Source: Defluviicoccus sp. (GTDB taxonomy: Bacteria; Pseudomonadota; Alphaproteobacteria; MPNO01). Taken from it: a stretch of DNA of 33,371 nucleotides. Numbering within the stretch: position 1 is the first letter of the stretch; each line of letters starts with the position of its first letter. The translations under genes were made by a program, and so were the position numbers. This document shows, piece by piece, positions 23,039 to 30,730 of the stretch. The notes under the pieces are model-generated. The model worked only from the letters and a program-made list of their open reading frames with translations. It had not been told where the DNA came from and ran no database searches. The stretch is from positions 1 through 33,371 of the forward strand of contig JAJDVM010000152.1 of NCBI GenBank assembly GCA_022826125.1, read 5' to 3'.

Positions 23039-23408
23039 GTTTCCAGCCAAGATCGCCACCGGTACGGGACGGTGGGCGAATGCGGCGAGGCGCATGCCTG
23101 CGCCGAGACGTCGGCGTTGTTGGAGGACAGAAGCGCTTGCAGTGCGCGTTTGTCAGACGTCTCGGGATGCAAGGTGACTTCTATGCTCATGGGCTCGGAT
23201 CATGGATTTCTCGTGCGAAGCGAGGGGACGAGAAAGCGCGGCGCGGATGGAACATGCATCGCCCCCGGCCTGGGAGAGAAGCGAGTCCGATGGGCATCGC
23301 CGAAATCTCTTCGAGCCGGGCCGCAGTCAACGTCTCGGACGTACCTGATTCCGAAGCCGACGGTCTGGAAGGAACGACCGGGGGGGTATCGGCGCCGCTG
23401 CCCGCCCG
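23039..23408. other. 370-bp stretch with no recognisable gene
   Basis: Between the truncated permease and the next SDR. Short plus-strand frames (for example 23072-23440) and a minus-strand frame from 23190 exist, but none has a ribosome site, a family motif or good codon character. It may be eroded coding sequence belonging to the same rearrangement as the two truncated genes to its left. No convincing hairpin or terminator is seen. Confidence 0.4.
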
Positions 23409-24176
23409 TCAGATCGCCCGGTAACCCCCGTCCGCCATGACGATGCCGCCGGTGACGTAGCCGGCGAGGTCGGAGGCGAGGAAGACCGCTGGGCCGACGA
23501 TGTCGTCCGGCTGGCCGGTGCGCCCGAGCGGGGTGTGGTCGAGGAAGAGCTGGACGAGCTCCGGGTTGCGTTCCCTGGCGGCGGCGTTGAGCGGAGTCTC
23601 GATCAGCCCGGGGCCGACGGCGTTCACCCTGACCCCGTCCTTGCCGAGCTCGGCGGCGAGCGCGCGGGTGAAGCCGAGCACGCCGTGCTTCGAGGTCGTG
23701 TAGGCGATGCTGTTCGGCGTCCTGACATGCAGGAAGGACTGGATCGAGCCGATATTGACCACCCGCCCCCGGTTGGCGCGGAGCTGCCCCAGAAAGGCGC
23801 GGGTGACGTTGAACACGCCGTCGAGGTTGACCCGCATGATGTCGTCCCAGTCGCCGGCGACGGTCTCGGCGTCGCCGGTCACCGGGTTGCGGCGGTTGAT
23901 GCCGGCGTTGTTGACCAGGATCGAGACCGCGCCGACGGAGCTCTCGATGTCCGCCGCCGCCCTTACGCAGGCGGCGCGGTCGCGCACGTCTAGCGTCACC
24001 GCGTGCGCCGCATGTCCGGCGGCCGCGATCTCGTCCCGCACCGCCCCGGCCGCGCCGCCGTCGATGTCGATGACGACGATTTCGGCGCCCTGCTCCGCAT
24101 AGCCGTGTGCAATAGCGCGCCCGATCCCCGACCCTCCGCCGGTGACCGCCGCGCGGTGTCCTTCGAGCAAGTTCAT
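23409..24176 (-). CDS. Short-chain dehydrogenase/reductase (SDR)
   Basis: A 255-residue classical SDR. 'TGGGSGIG' (12-19) binds the cofactor, Asp37 in 'VVIDID' suggests NAD preference, 'NNAG' is at 89-92, and Ser144-Tyr159-Lys163 form the catalytic set ('NIGSIQSF', 'IAYTTSKHG'). 'GLIETPLNAAAR' and 'VTGGIVMADGG' are normal for 3-oxoacyl/gluconate-5-dehydrogenase-like SDRs. ATG 24176 follows GGAAGG; the open extension upstream lacks support. It stands alone, separated from both sides by more than 250 bp. Confidence 0.9.
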   Translation of the reverse strand: MNLLEGHRAAVTGGGSGIGRAIAHGYAEQGAEIVVIDIDGGAAGAVRDEIAAAGHAAHAVTLDVRDRAACVRAAADIESSVGAVSILVNNAGINRRNPVTGDAETVAGDWDDIMRVNLDGVFNVTRAFLGQLRANRGRVVNIGSIQSFLHVRTPNSIAYTTSKHGVLGFTRALAAELGKDGVRVNAVGPGLIETPLNAAARERNPELVQLFLDHTPLGRTGQPDDIVGPAVFLASDLAGYVTGGIVMADGGYRAI

Positions 24177-24226
24177 CCAGCTTCCTTTCGTTCCATTCGG
24201 TGTCGGGGAAACATCGCGAGACCGCA

Positions 24227-24307
24227 TCACTCGCGCGACGGCGCGGCGCGCGTCAGGGTCGATTTGCCCGAGCCGTTGGGGCCAGCAACAACGTAAAGCG
24301 TCGGCAT
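24227..24307 (-). pseudogene. Zeta-toxin-like P-loop protein, N-terminal stub
   Basis: On the minus strand ATG 24307 opens a 26-codon frame: 'MPTLYVVAGPNGSGKSTLT' followed by 'RAAPSRE' and TGA. The sequence is the start and Walker A loop (GPNGSGKST) of zeta-toxin-type or AAA-like P-loop kinases, which normally run to about 190 residues. Everything after the first helix is missing, so this is a remnant. Just upstream on the same strand, ATG 24385 to TAG 24341 encodes 14 residues (MSKRKKTATPPPVD), perhaps the start of a lost antitoxin, though that is weak. Confidence 0.55.
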
Positions 24308-24439
24308 GACGGGGAGCGCCGGGTGAAAGGAACGGGCTGTCTAGTCGACGGGAGGCGGGGTCGCTGTTTTCTTGCGCTTCGACATGCCTGTCAATCTACG
24401 GTCGATTCCGGAGCGATTCAATATACCCGGGGGCGAATC

Positions 24440-24925
24440 CTACCAGAACCCCTCATGCGCTCTCGCCGATTCCTCCGCCAGCAGCGGCCCTATGACCTCG
24501 ACCTCGCGCTGGCCGGCGGCGAATACGTCGCGGCAGGGGAGGTCGAGGGTGAGGTTCTCGGGGTGGGGGCCGATCAGCGCCTTGAGCGCCCTCTCGCTCA
24601 TCCCGTGGACGACGCGGCCGATCCCCGCCCAGTAGGCCGCGCCGGCGCACATCGCGCAGGGCTCGGCGTTGGCGTACATGGTGCAGCCCGCGAGGAAGTC
24701 CGCCCCGTAGGCGACCGAGGCCCGGGTCATCAGCACGCGCTCGGCATGGCCGGTGGAGTCGCCCTCGATGCCGAAGGCGTTCATCGCCTCCATCAGGACC
24801 TCGCCGCCGGGCCCGACGAGAATGGCGGCGAAGGGGTGGTTGCCCTCGCGCCGCGACTTCTCGGCGAGCGCGAAGGTCAGGCGCAGCAAGCGTTCGTGGT
24901 CGAGTTCCGGGAGGTCCCGCGTCAC
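24440..24925 (-). CDS. CDA/dCMP-type zinc deaminase (purine/cytosine/guanine or tRNA-like)
   Basis: A 161-residue cytidine/deoxycytidylate deaminase-fold enzyme. The zinc site is complete: His60-Ala-Glu62 ('TGHAERVL', with Glu as proton shuttle) and 'PCAMCAGA' with Cys90 and Cys93. 'EGNHPFAAILV' and 'GIGRVVHGMS' are the family's conserved strands and suit guanine deaminase/nucleobase deaminases rather than TadA, but the substrate is uncertain. The start is GTG 24925, overlapping the stop of the upstream Rieske gene as GTGA (4 nt), so the two are translationally coupled and likely act on one nitrogen-containing compound. Confidence 0.88.
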   Translation of the reverse strand: MTRDLPELDHERLLRLTFALAEKSRREGNHPFAAILVGPGGEVLMEAMNAFGIEGDSTGHAERVLMTRASVAYGADFLAGCTMYANAEPCAMCAGAAYWAGIGRVVHGMSERALKALIGPHPENLTLDLPCRDVFAAGQREVEVIGPLLAEESARAHEGFW

Positions 24926-25974
24926 GCCCGCCGCTCTTCGCCGTAGAGCCGGCGGATCATGCGCCGCATCCGGAGCAGCGCGTCGTCGGCCGCGATCGTG
25001 CCGCGCGGGTTGACGTCCGCCCCGCCGGTCTCGGGGTCGAGGTCGATCGCCCGCTGCTGCGCCTCGTAGACCGCGAGGTCCTCGGCCAGCACCCCCATCA
25101 TCTGCTCGGTGAACGTCGCCTCCATATGCGCGGGCACCATCGAGCGATGGCCCGCCACCGCGTAGAACTGGTGGGTGGTGGTCTCGGTTTCGGGCGTCAG
25201 CGCGTGGTAGACCACGAAGCCCCAGCGCCCCTGGCTCGCCGGGCGCTCCTCCTGCGGCAGCCCCTCTCCCGCGACGGTCGAGCCGTTGCAGATGTCGATA
25301 TAGGCGGGCGGGATGAATTTGGAGACCTGCCAGCGGTCGATCGGCCCGTCGTCCCCGGTGTACTGGACGAAGGCCGGCGCCGGCGGAATGCCCTCCATCC
25401 AGCGGGTGACGCGGACGAAATCGTCCTCCTCCTCGGTGATCAGCGTCGCCTCCTCGGCGAGCGCCCGGTTGCCGGTGGTCGACGAGTGGACGTAGGTGAG
25501 GTGCGAGAGGTCGAGCAAATTGTCGAGCACCAGCCGGTAGCCGCCCTTGACCAGCGTCTGGCCGGTGACCGCGTACCAGTCGGGATCGGCGAGCCTGGCG
25601 TGGTAGTCGGGCACCAGAGCGGGGTCGGCATCTTGGGGGGCGCCCATCCAGACGAACACCCAGCGGTCGCGCTCGACGACGGGATAGGATTTCACCCGGG
25701 CCCAGCCGGGCACGTCGGCCTGCCCCGGAACGTGGGTGCACACCCCGTCGCGGCCGAACACCAGCCCGTGATAGCCGCATTCGATCTCGTCGCCGTCCAG
25801 CCGCCCTTCCGAGAGCGGCAGGTTGCGGTGCGCGCACCGGTTCTCCAGCGCGACCGGCGCTCCGTCGAGGCCGCGAAACAGCACGACGTATTCACCGAGC
25901 AGCACGCGGCCGAGCGGGGTCCGGCCGACATCCTCCGACCAGGCCGCGACGTACCAGTGGTTCCTGAGCAGCAC
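24922..25974 (-). CDS. Rieske oxygenase, vanillate O-demethylase/phthalate-dioxygenase type
   Basis: A 350-residue VanA-like oxygenase. It starts directly with 'MLLRNHWYVAAWSEDV', typical for this clade. The Rieske ligands are Cys47, His49, Cys66 and His69 ('NRCAHRNLPLSEG', 'ECGYHGLVF'). The catalytic iron ligands lie in 'DNLLDLSHLTYVH': Asp155, His158, His163. Such enzymes perform O- or N-demethylation or ring hydroxylation with electrons from a separate VanB-like reductase, which is absent here. It is transcribed divergently from the small ABM-like gene across 148 bp, and overlaps the deaminase by 4 nt. Confidence 0.92.
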   Translation of the reverse strand: MLLRNHWYVAAWSEDVGRTPLGRVLLGEYVVLFRGLDGAPVALENRCAHRNLPLSEGRLDGDEIECGYHGLVFGRDGVCTHVPGQADVPGWARVKSYPVVERDRWVFVWMGAPQDADPALVPDYHARLADPDWYAVTGQTLVKGGYRLVLDNLLDLSHLTYVHSSTTGNRALAEEATLITEEEDDFVRVTRWMEGIPPAPAFVQYTGDDGPIDRWQVSKFIPPAYIDICNGSTVAGEGLPQEERPASQGRWGFVVYHALTPETETTTHQFYAVAGHRSMVPAHMEATFTEQMMGVLAEDLAVYEAQQRAIDLDPETGGADVNPRGTIAADDALLRMRRMIRRLYGEERRA

Positions 25975-26122
25975 CGCGTGTCCCCTCGTTCGATCCGGGC
26001 CGAAAACCCTATGGTCGGCGCGGCGAGAGTGTCAACAAGCCGGCCTCCCGACCGTCATTTCGACCGGGCGCGAAAATGGGTTAGTCTCGCTCCCAGCAGA
26101 AGCCGCCACACGGGAGAAAGCC

Positions 26123-26497
26123 ATGTCGCTGGTCGCGCTTGCCACCAAGGGGAACTATTTCCACGTCTACGATTTCCGGGTGAAGCCGGGCACCGGAGAC
26201 GAGTTCATCGAGAAGTTCGACGAGTTCGACTATTCCGACGGCAACCCGATGCACAAGTCGCCGGCCCAGGTGAAGGATGGCGTGCTGTGCCGCGACACCG
26301 AGGACCCGGACCATTTCTACCTGATCGGCGAATGGTCGGACATCGAGGTGCACGCGAAGATCCGCCAGCAGCTCGCCGCGATGAACCTCGAGTTCGTCAC
26401 CCTGATCGAGGACCTCGACAAGGGCGCGTTCGTGCCGACCTACGCCGAGATCGTCTCCTCGACGCCGCAGAGCGTGCTGGATTCGGCGGCGGAGTAG
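26123..26497 (+). CDS. Small ABM-like (antibiotic biosynthesis monooxygenase fold) protein
   Basis: A 124-residue soluble protein with a dimeric alpha/beta-barrel look: strand 'HVYDFRVKPGTGDEFIEKF', a middle part 'DPDHFYLIGEWSD' and helix 'AKIRQQLAAMNLEFVTL'. This pattern (strand, helix, 'F.LIGEW.D') is common in ABM-domain proteins, which include cofactor-free monooxygenases and heme-degrading enzymes, but also many of unknown function. GGGAGAA lies 5 nt upstream of the ATG. It sits 74 nt before TRAP system 3 on the same strand and may be its first gene. Confidence 0.65.
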   Translation: MSLVALATKGNYFHVYDFRVKPGTGDEFIEKFDEFDYSDGNPMHKSPAQVKDGVLCRDTEDPDHFYLIGEWSDIEVHAKIRQQLAAMNLEFVTLIEDLDKGAFVPTYAEIVSSTPQSVLDSAAE

Positions 26498-26571
26498 CCG
26501 TCCCTGTTCGCGGGCGATCGACCCGGCTAGACTTTCGCACACCATCCGGACAATCCAGAGGGAGGACAATC

Positions 26572-27651
26572 ATGCGTTTCGGCAAAACCGGCGCGATGGC
26601 GCTCGGCGGCGCGGCTCTGGCCGTGCTTCTCGCGGCGCCCGCCGCCCAGGCCCAGAAGACGCTCTCGCTCACCGCGGTCGACGGCTACCCGCCGCGCGCG
26701 CTCCAGGTGAGGACGTTCCTGAGCTTCCTGATCCCCGAGGTCGACAAGCGGCTGGCCGCGAAGGGCGAGTACAAGATCAACTGGAACAAGGCCTTCGCCG
26801 GGCAGATCGTCAAGGTCCGCCATGTCATGACCGGCATGCAGAAGGGGCTCGGCGATATCGGCGTCGTCACCAGCGTGTTCCACCAGGACAAGGTGCCGAT
26901 GCAGGCCGTCGCCTACGTGACGCCGTTCGTCACCGCCGATCCGGTGCTCCTGTCGCGCACCGTCGACGAGCTCGCCGAGCAGTTCCCGGCGATGAAAGAG
27001 GCCTGGATGAAATACAACCAGGTGCTGCTCTCGAGCTTCTCGGTAATCGACACCTACCAGATGTTCTTCCGCAACCGGATCACCAAGCTGGAGCAGTTCA
27101 AGGGGCTCAAGATCGCCGGCGCCGGGATCAACATGCGCTATCTGACGGGGACCGGCGCGACGCCGGTGATCGGCTCGATGGTGCACTACTACAACAAGTT
27201 CAAGACCGGGGCGATCGACGGCTCGATGCTGTGGACCGACGCGGCGGTGGCCTTCAAGCTGGTCGAGGGCGCCAAGTTCATGCTCAAGGCCGATATCGGC
27301 ACCGCCAACTCCAAGGCGCTGACGATGAACGCGGGCGCCTACAAGCGGCTGCCGGCGGCGGTGCGCGACGTGATCCACGCGGTCTCGGCGGACTATCGCG
27401 ACCACACCGCGCAGCAGGCGATCGACGACGCCGACAAGGCCTACGCCAACTACAAGGCGAAGGGCGGCGAGATCATCCAGATGTCGCAGGCCGCGCGCGA
27501 GAACTGGGCGAAGACCATGCCCAACATCGCCAAGGACTGGGCCGGCAAGCTGGATGCGCAGGGGCTTCCCGGCACCAAGCTGATGACCGCCTACATGGAC
27601 AAGATGCGGGCCGCCAAGCAGCCGATCATCCGGCACTGGGACAAGGAGTAG
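26572..27651 (+). CDS. TRAP transporter substrate-binding protein (DctP family), system 3
   Basis: A 359-residue periplasmic receptor with a signal peptide cut near Ala27 ('LLAAPAAQAQ'). The fold markers are there ('FAGQIVKVRHVMTGMQKGLGDIGVV', 'EQFKGLKIAGAG'), but the conserved Arg after 'GLKI' is Ala182. The usual carboxylate clamp is therefore missing, or supplied by another residue such as Arg189. The ligand may be atypical for TRAP systems. GAGGGAGG precedes ATG 26572 closely. Only 3 nt separate its stop from the TTG start of dctQ. Confidence 0.9.
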   Translation: MRFGKTGAMALGGAALAVLLAAPAAQAQKTLSLTAVDGYPPRALQVRTFLSFLIPEVDKRLAAKGEYKINWNKAFAGQIVKVRHVMTGMQKGLGDIGVVTSVFHQDKVPMQAVAYVTPFVTADPVLLSRTVDELAEQFPAMKEAWMKYNQVLLSSFSVIDTYQMFFRNRITKLEQFKGLKIAGAGINMRYLTGTGATPVIGSMVHYYNKFKTGAIDGSMLWTDAAVAFKLVEGAKFMLKADIGTANSKALTMNAGAYKRLPAAVRDVIHAVSADYRDHTAQQAIDDADKAYANYKAKGGEIIQMSQAARENWAKTMPNIAKDWAGKLDAQGLPGTKLMTAYMDKMRAAKQPIIRHWDKE

Positions 27652-27654
27652 CGT

Positions 27655-28209
27655 TTGACGGATAGCGCGCCGCGCTCCGGGAGCATGCGTCCCCGGAGCG
27701 CGGTCCTCCGCGCCTTTTCCTCGCTGGTCGGCGGCATGAACGCCGCCGGCTCGTGCTGGATCGTGGTGCTGATGCTGCTGATCAACGCCGAGGCGATCAG
27801 CCGCTCGGCGTTCAACGCGCCGATCATCGGCGTCATCGAGATGATCGAGATCTCGATCATCGGCATCGTCTTCATGCAGCTCGCGGATTCCTTGCGCCGG
27901 GGGGTGCTGACCCGCTCGGACGGGCTGTTCAACCAGGTGATGCGCCGCAGCCCGAGGGCGGGTCACGGCATGGCCGTGGTCACCTTCCTGCTCGGCACCG
28001 TTTTCATGGGGCTGATCATCTGGGGCAGCGTGCCGTTCTTCTTCGAGGCCTGGGAGAACGACTATTACGTGGGCGTCGAGGGCATGTTCACCGCTCCGGT
28101 CTGGCCGGTGGCGCTGATCATCGTCGTCGCGGTGGTGGTCACGATGGTCCAGTTCGCGATCATGCTGTCCGACCACTGGCGGTCCATGACCGGCCGGGCC
28201 GGGGGCTGA
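27655..28209 (+). CDS. TRAP transporter small membrane subunit (DctQ family), system 3
   Basis: A 184-residue protein with four predicted membrane helices. DctQ-like points are 'AISRSAFNAPIIGVIEMIE' (47-65) and 'FMQLADSLRRG' (73-83). The start is taken as TTG 27655, because AAGGAG lies 6 nt upstream, overlapping the dctP stop; an ATG eleven codons later (27685) has no such site but would still leave all helices intact. The gene ends 6 nt before dctM. Confidence 0.85.
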   Translation: MTDSAPRSGSMRPRSAVLRAFSSLVGGMNAAGSCWIVVLMLLINAEAISRSAFNAPIIGVIEMIEISIIGIVFMQLADSLRRGVLTRSDGLFNQVMRRSPRAGHGMAVVTFLLGTVFMGLIIWGSVPFFFEAWENDYYVGVEGMFTAPVWPVALIIVVAVVVTMVQFAIMLSDHWRSMTGRAGG

Positions 28210-28215
28210 CGCGCG

Positions 28216-29529
28216 GTGGGCGTCGAGGTCGGGATCGCGTCGGTCGTCGCCATCCTGGTGCTGATCTATGCCGGGATCCACGTCGCGGTCGCGCTCGGCC
28301 TGGTTTCGTTCGTCGGGGTCTGGATCTACCGCGACTCGATCGACGTCGCGATCAGCCTGCTCGCCGCGGCCACCCACGACACCATCGCGCACGCGGTGTT
28401 CGCCAACATCCCGCTGTTCGCATTGATGGGGATCATCGCCAGCGAGATCGGGCTCGGCGCGGACGTCTACCGGGTCGCCGACCAGATGTTCCGCCGGGTA
28501 CGCGGCGGGCTCGGCATGGCGACGGTGGCGGCGAACGCGCTGTTCGCCTCGATCACCGGCTCGTCGATCGCGTCCGCCTCGGTGTTCACCCGCATCGCGG
28601 TGCCCGAGATGCGGCGCTTCGGCTACACGCGGCAGTTCTCGGTCGGCGTGGTCGCGGGCTCGTCGGTCCTCGGCATGCTGATCCCGCCCTCCTCGATGCT
28701 GATCATCTACGCCATCGTCGCCGAGGTGTCGGTCGGTCACATGTTCATCGCGGGCTTCATCCCGGGCATCATCCTGGCGACCGCGTTCATCCTCGGCATC
28801 GTGCTGATGGCCCGCGTCATGCCGAAATTCATCTCGGAAGAGGAGCTCACGGGCGTCGTCGAGGAGGGCGAGACGATGGGCCTCCTGGAGATGTCCTGGC
28901 TGCTGCTGCCGGTCGCCTTCCTGGTCGTCCTGGTGCTGGGCGGGATCTACACCGGCTGGTTCTCGCCCGAGGAGGCCGGCGCGGCGGGCTCGGCCGGGGC
29001 GCTCGCCATCGGCGTCCTCAAGCGGCGCCTGACGTGGCGCGGCTTCTGGCGGGTGCTGGTCGAGACCGGCCAGATCACCGCCGCGATCCTGTTCCTGATC
29101 ATCGCGGCCTCGATGTACAGCCGCATGCTCGGCGTCGCCGCGCTGCCGACCCAGTTCAGCGACTGGCTCGCCAGCATGAATTTCGACATGGTCGGGCTGA
29201 TGGTGATCTACGTGATCCTGATGGTGCTGCTGGGCACCATCATCGAGACCGCGTCGATCATCCTCATCGTGGTGCCGCTGTTCCTGACCTCGGTCGAGGC
29301 GCTCGGCGGCAACATCGTCTGGTTCGGCATCGTCACCGTGATCGGCGCCGAGATCGGGTTGCTGACCCCGCCGCTCGGCATTTCATGCTTCACCATCAAG
29401 AGCACGATTCAGGACAAGTCGATCACGCTCGCGCACATCTTCACCGGCGCGTTCCCCTTCGCCTTCATCATGCTGCTGGTGCTGATCCTGATCATCGCCT
29501 ACCCGGTGCTCAGCCTGGCACTGCTGTAG
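28216..29529 (+). CDS. TRAP transporter large permease subunit (DctM family), system 3
   Basis: A 437-residue polytopic permease starting at GTG 28216. Signatures: 'GLGMATVAANALFASITGSSIASAS', 'GSSVLGMLIPPSSMLIIYA', 'GGIYTGWFSPEEAGAAGS' and 'EIGLLTPPLGISCFTIKS'. It departs from systems 1 and 2 at the first signature (AANALFASITGSS instead of GGCxGFxxxxGSS), marking a separate DctM subfamily, in line with its unusual DctP. It ends 98 bp before a convergent gene, across an inverted repeat. Confidence 0.94.
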   Translation: MGVEVGIASVVAILVLIYAGIHVAVALGLVSFVGVWIYRDSIDVAISLLAAATHDTIAHAVFANIPLFALMGIIASEIGLGADVYRVADQMFRRVRGGLGMATVAANALFASITGSSIASASVFTRIAVPEMRRFGYTRQFSVGVVAGSSVLGMLIPPSSMLIIYAIVAEVSVGHMFIAGFIPGIILATAFILGIVLMARVMPKFISEEELTGVVEEGETMGLLEMSWLLLPVAFLVVLVLGGIYTGWFSPEEAGAAGSAGALAIGVLKRRLTWRGFWRVLVETGQITAAILFLIIAASMYSRMLGVAALPTQFSDWLASMNFDMVGLMVIYVILMVLLGTIIETASIILIVVPLFLTSVEALGGNIVWFGIVTVIGAEIGLLTPPLGISCFTIKSTIQDKSITLAHIFTGAFPFAFIMLLVLILIIAYPVLSLALL

Positions 29530-29536
29530 GGGGCGT

Positions 29537-29625
29537 CCCTCGATACGGCGCTGACGCGCCTACTCGGGATGAGGAAACAATAGAAGTCCCTCACCCTGAG
29601 TAGCGGCGAAGCCGCGTATCGAAGG
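29537..29625. repeat. Inverted repeat pair between convergent genes, possible bidirectional terminator
   Basis: Arm 1 (29537-29574, CCCTCGATACGGCG...TACTCGGGATGAGG) is an imperfect reverse complement of arm 2 (29588-29625, CCCTCACCCTGAGTAGCGGC...GTATCGAAGGG), and each arm contains smaller palindromes. This 'CTCACCCTGAGTAG' type element is widespread between alphaproteobacterial genes. It lies between dctM (plus) and the diiron-protein gene (minus), where it could end transcription from both sides; no T-run is present. Confidence 0.7.
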
Positions 29626-29627
29626 GC

Positions 29628-30320
29628 TCAAGCCAGCGCGTAGTCGTTCTCGTAGTGCAGGAAGATGCCGTCGAAGTAGAACCAGCGCATCACCGCGCTC
29701 TCGCGCGCCCAGTGGATCGCCTCGTCCTTCATCGCCCGCGTCGTGCAGTGGCGCTCCAGCGCCGCGAAGCCGCGGTCGCCGTGCTCGATGTCGACCTCGG
29801 CGTGGAGCCAGAAATGCTCGATCGCCGGCTCGGGGTAGTTGTAGACGTCGCGCAACGCCGGCAGCACCTTGGAGTAGAGCATCGGCGACTGCGACTCTGT
29901 GCCGATCCGGATCGCCGCCACCGCGCAGTGCCAGGGTTGCTCCTTCGCGACCCATTTGAGCCAGGCGACCCACGAGCGCGTGGTCGGCAGGCCGCGCCCC
30001 GCCCTGACCGCGTCGAGGTCGGCGCCGTTCGCCTCGGCGAAGCGAAGCACGATGTCGAGATGCGAGTGCTCGGGGTCGGTCTCCTCGTGGAAGTTCTCCA
30101 GCTCCAGCTCGACCACGTCGGGCGGCGCCTTGGCGCAGATGTTGAACGAGGCCTCCTGCACCATGTTGGAGATCCAGTGCCAGTGCTCGACCGCCCAGCC
30201 CATGCAGGCGCGGCGCCCGAGGTCGCCCTTGGCCCATTTCTGGGTCATCGGGTGGTTGGCGCAGTGGCGCTCCAGCACCGCGGCCTCCAGCTCCTGCCGG
30301 AACGGGGATTTGTCTGCCAT
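29628..30320 (-). CDS. Heme-oxygenase-like diiron (PqqC/TenA-fold) protein 1
   Basis: A 230-residue all-helical protein. The metal-binding pattern of heme-oxygenase-like diiron oxygenases (HDOs, CADD type) is visible: Glu80-x6-His87 in 'HEETDPEHSHLD', Glu142 in 'IGTESQSP', and His173-x3-Asp177-x2-His180 in 'WLHAEVDIEH', at almost the same positions as in Chlamydia CADD. Known HDOs use O2 to oxidise amines, amino acids or fatty acids or make natural-product groups; PqqC oxidises without metal. GAGGAGG lies 8 nt before ATG 30320, 12 nt after the Rid gene. The substrate is unknown; the gene is the third and last of a small operon. Confidence 0.82.
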   Translation of the reverse strand: MADKSPFRQELEAAVLERHCANHPMTQKWAKGDLGRRACMGWAVEHWHWISNMVQEASFNICAKAPPDVVELELENFHEETDPEHSHLDIVLRFAEANGADLDAVRAGRGLPTTRSWVAWLKWVAKEQPWHCAVAAIRIGTESQSPMLYSKVLPALRDVYNYPEPAIEHFWLHAEVDIEHGDRGFAALERHCTTRAMKDEAIHWARESAVMRWFYFDGIFLHYENDYALA

Positions 30321-30332
30321 CTCTCGACCTCC

Positions 30333-30722
30333 TCAGTCGTCCACCACGGCGATGCCCTGGATCTCCACCATCATCTCGGGCTGGGCGAAGCCGGCGCAGG
30401 TGATCAGCGCGCTCGCCGGGTAGCCGTCGGAAAAGAACTCCTTGCGGATCTCGGTGAATTCGGTGCCGTAGCGCGAATCGATGACGAACACGGTCATCGT
30501 CACCATGTCGTCCAGCGTCGCCCCGGCCCGCTCCAGCGTGGCGGCGAGCAGACGGAAGGACTCGCGGGTCTGGGCCGCGAAATCGCCGGCGAGCGAGTTG
30601 CCGTCGGCGTCGGCCGGCGCGCCGTGCCCGGCGGCCCACACCATGCGCCCGCCCCGCGTGGTCACGACGGGGGAGAACGAGCGGTTCTCCTGCCAGGTTC
30701 CCTTATGGCGTTCGCGCTCCAT
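30333..30722 (-). CDS. Rid (YjgF/YER057c/UK114)-family protein
   Basis: A 129-residue Rid-family protein, which forms trimers with ligand sites between subunits. 'VVWAAGHGAPADADG' type start (residues 28-41), 'QTRESFRLLAATLERAGATLDDMVTMTVFV' and 'YPASALITCAGFAQPEMMVEIQGIAV' are the standard segments. True RidA enamine/imine deaminases have Arg in the 'VxxLxxPxxxIEIE' stretch (Arg105 in E. coli RidA family numbering); here that place is Ala/Gly (110-111), so imine hydrolysis of the RidA type is doubtful. It sits between two diiron proteins, 8 and 12 nt away, and may handle their unstable amine-derived product. Confidence 0.87.
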   Translation of the reverse strand: MERERHKGTWQENRSFSPVVTTRGGRMVWAAGHGAPADADGNSLAGDFAAQTRESFRLLAATLERAGATLDDMVTMTVFVIDSRYGTEFTEIRKEFFSDGYPASALITCAGFAQPEMMVEIQGIAVVDD

Positions 30723-30730
30723 ACCGCCCC

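Noticed and set aside
26527..28740. A 737-codon open frame on the minus strand
   Set aside because: Antisense to TRAP system 3; extremely rich in His, Asp and Arg, with no family resemblance.
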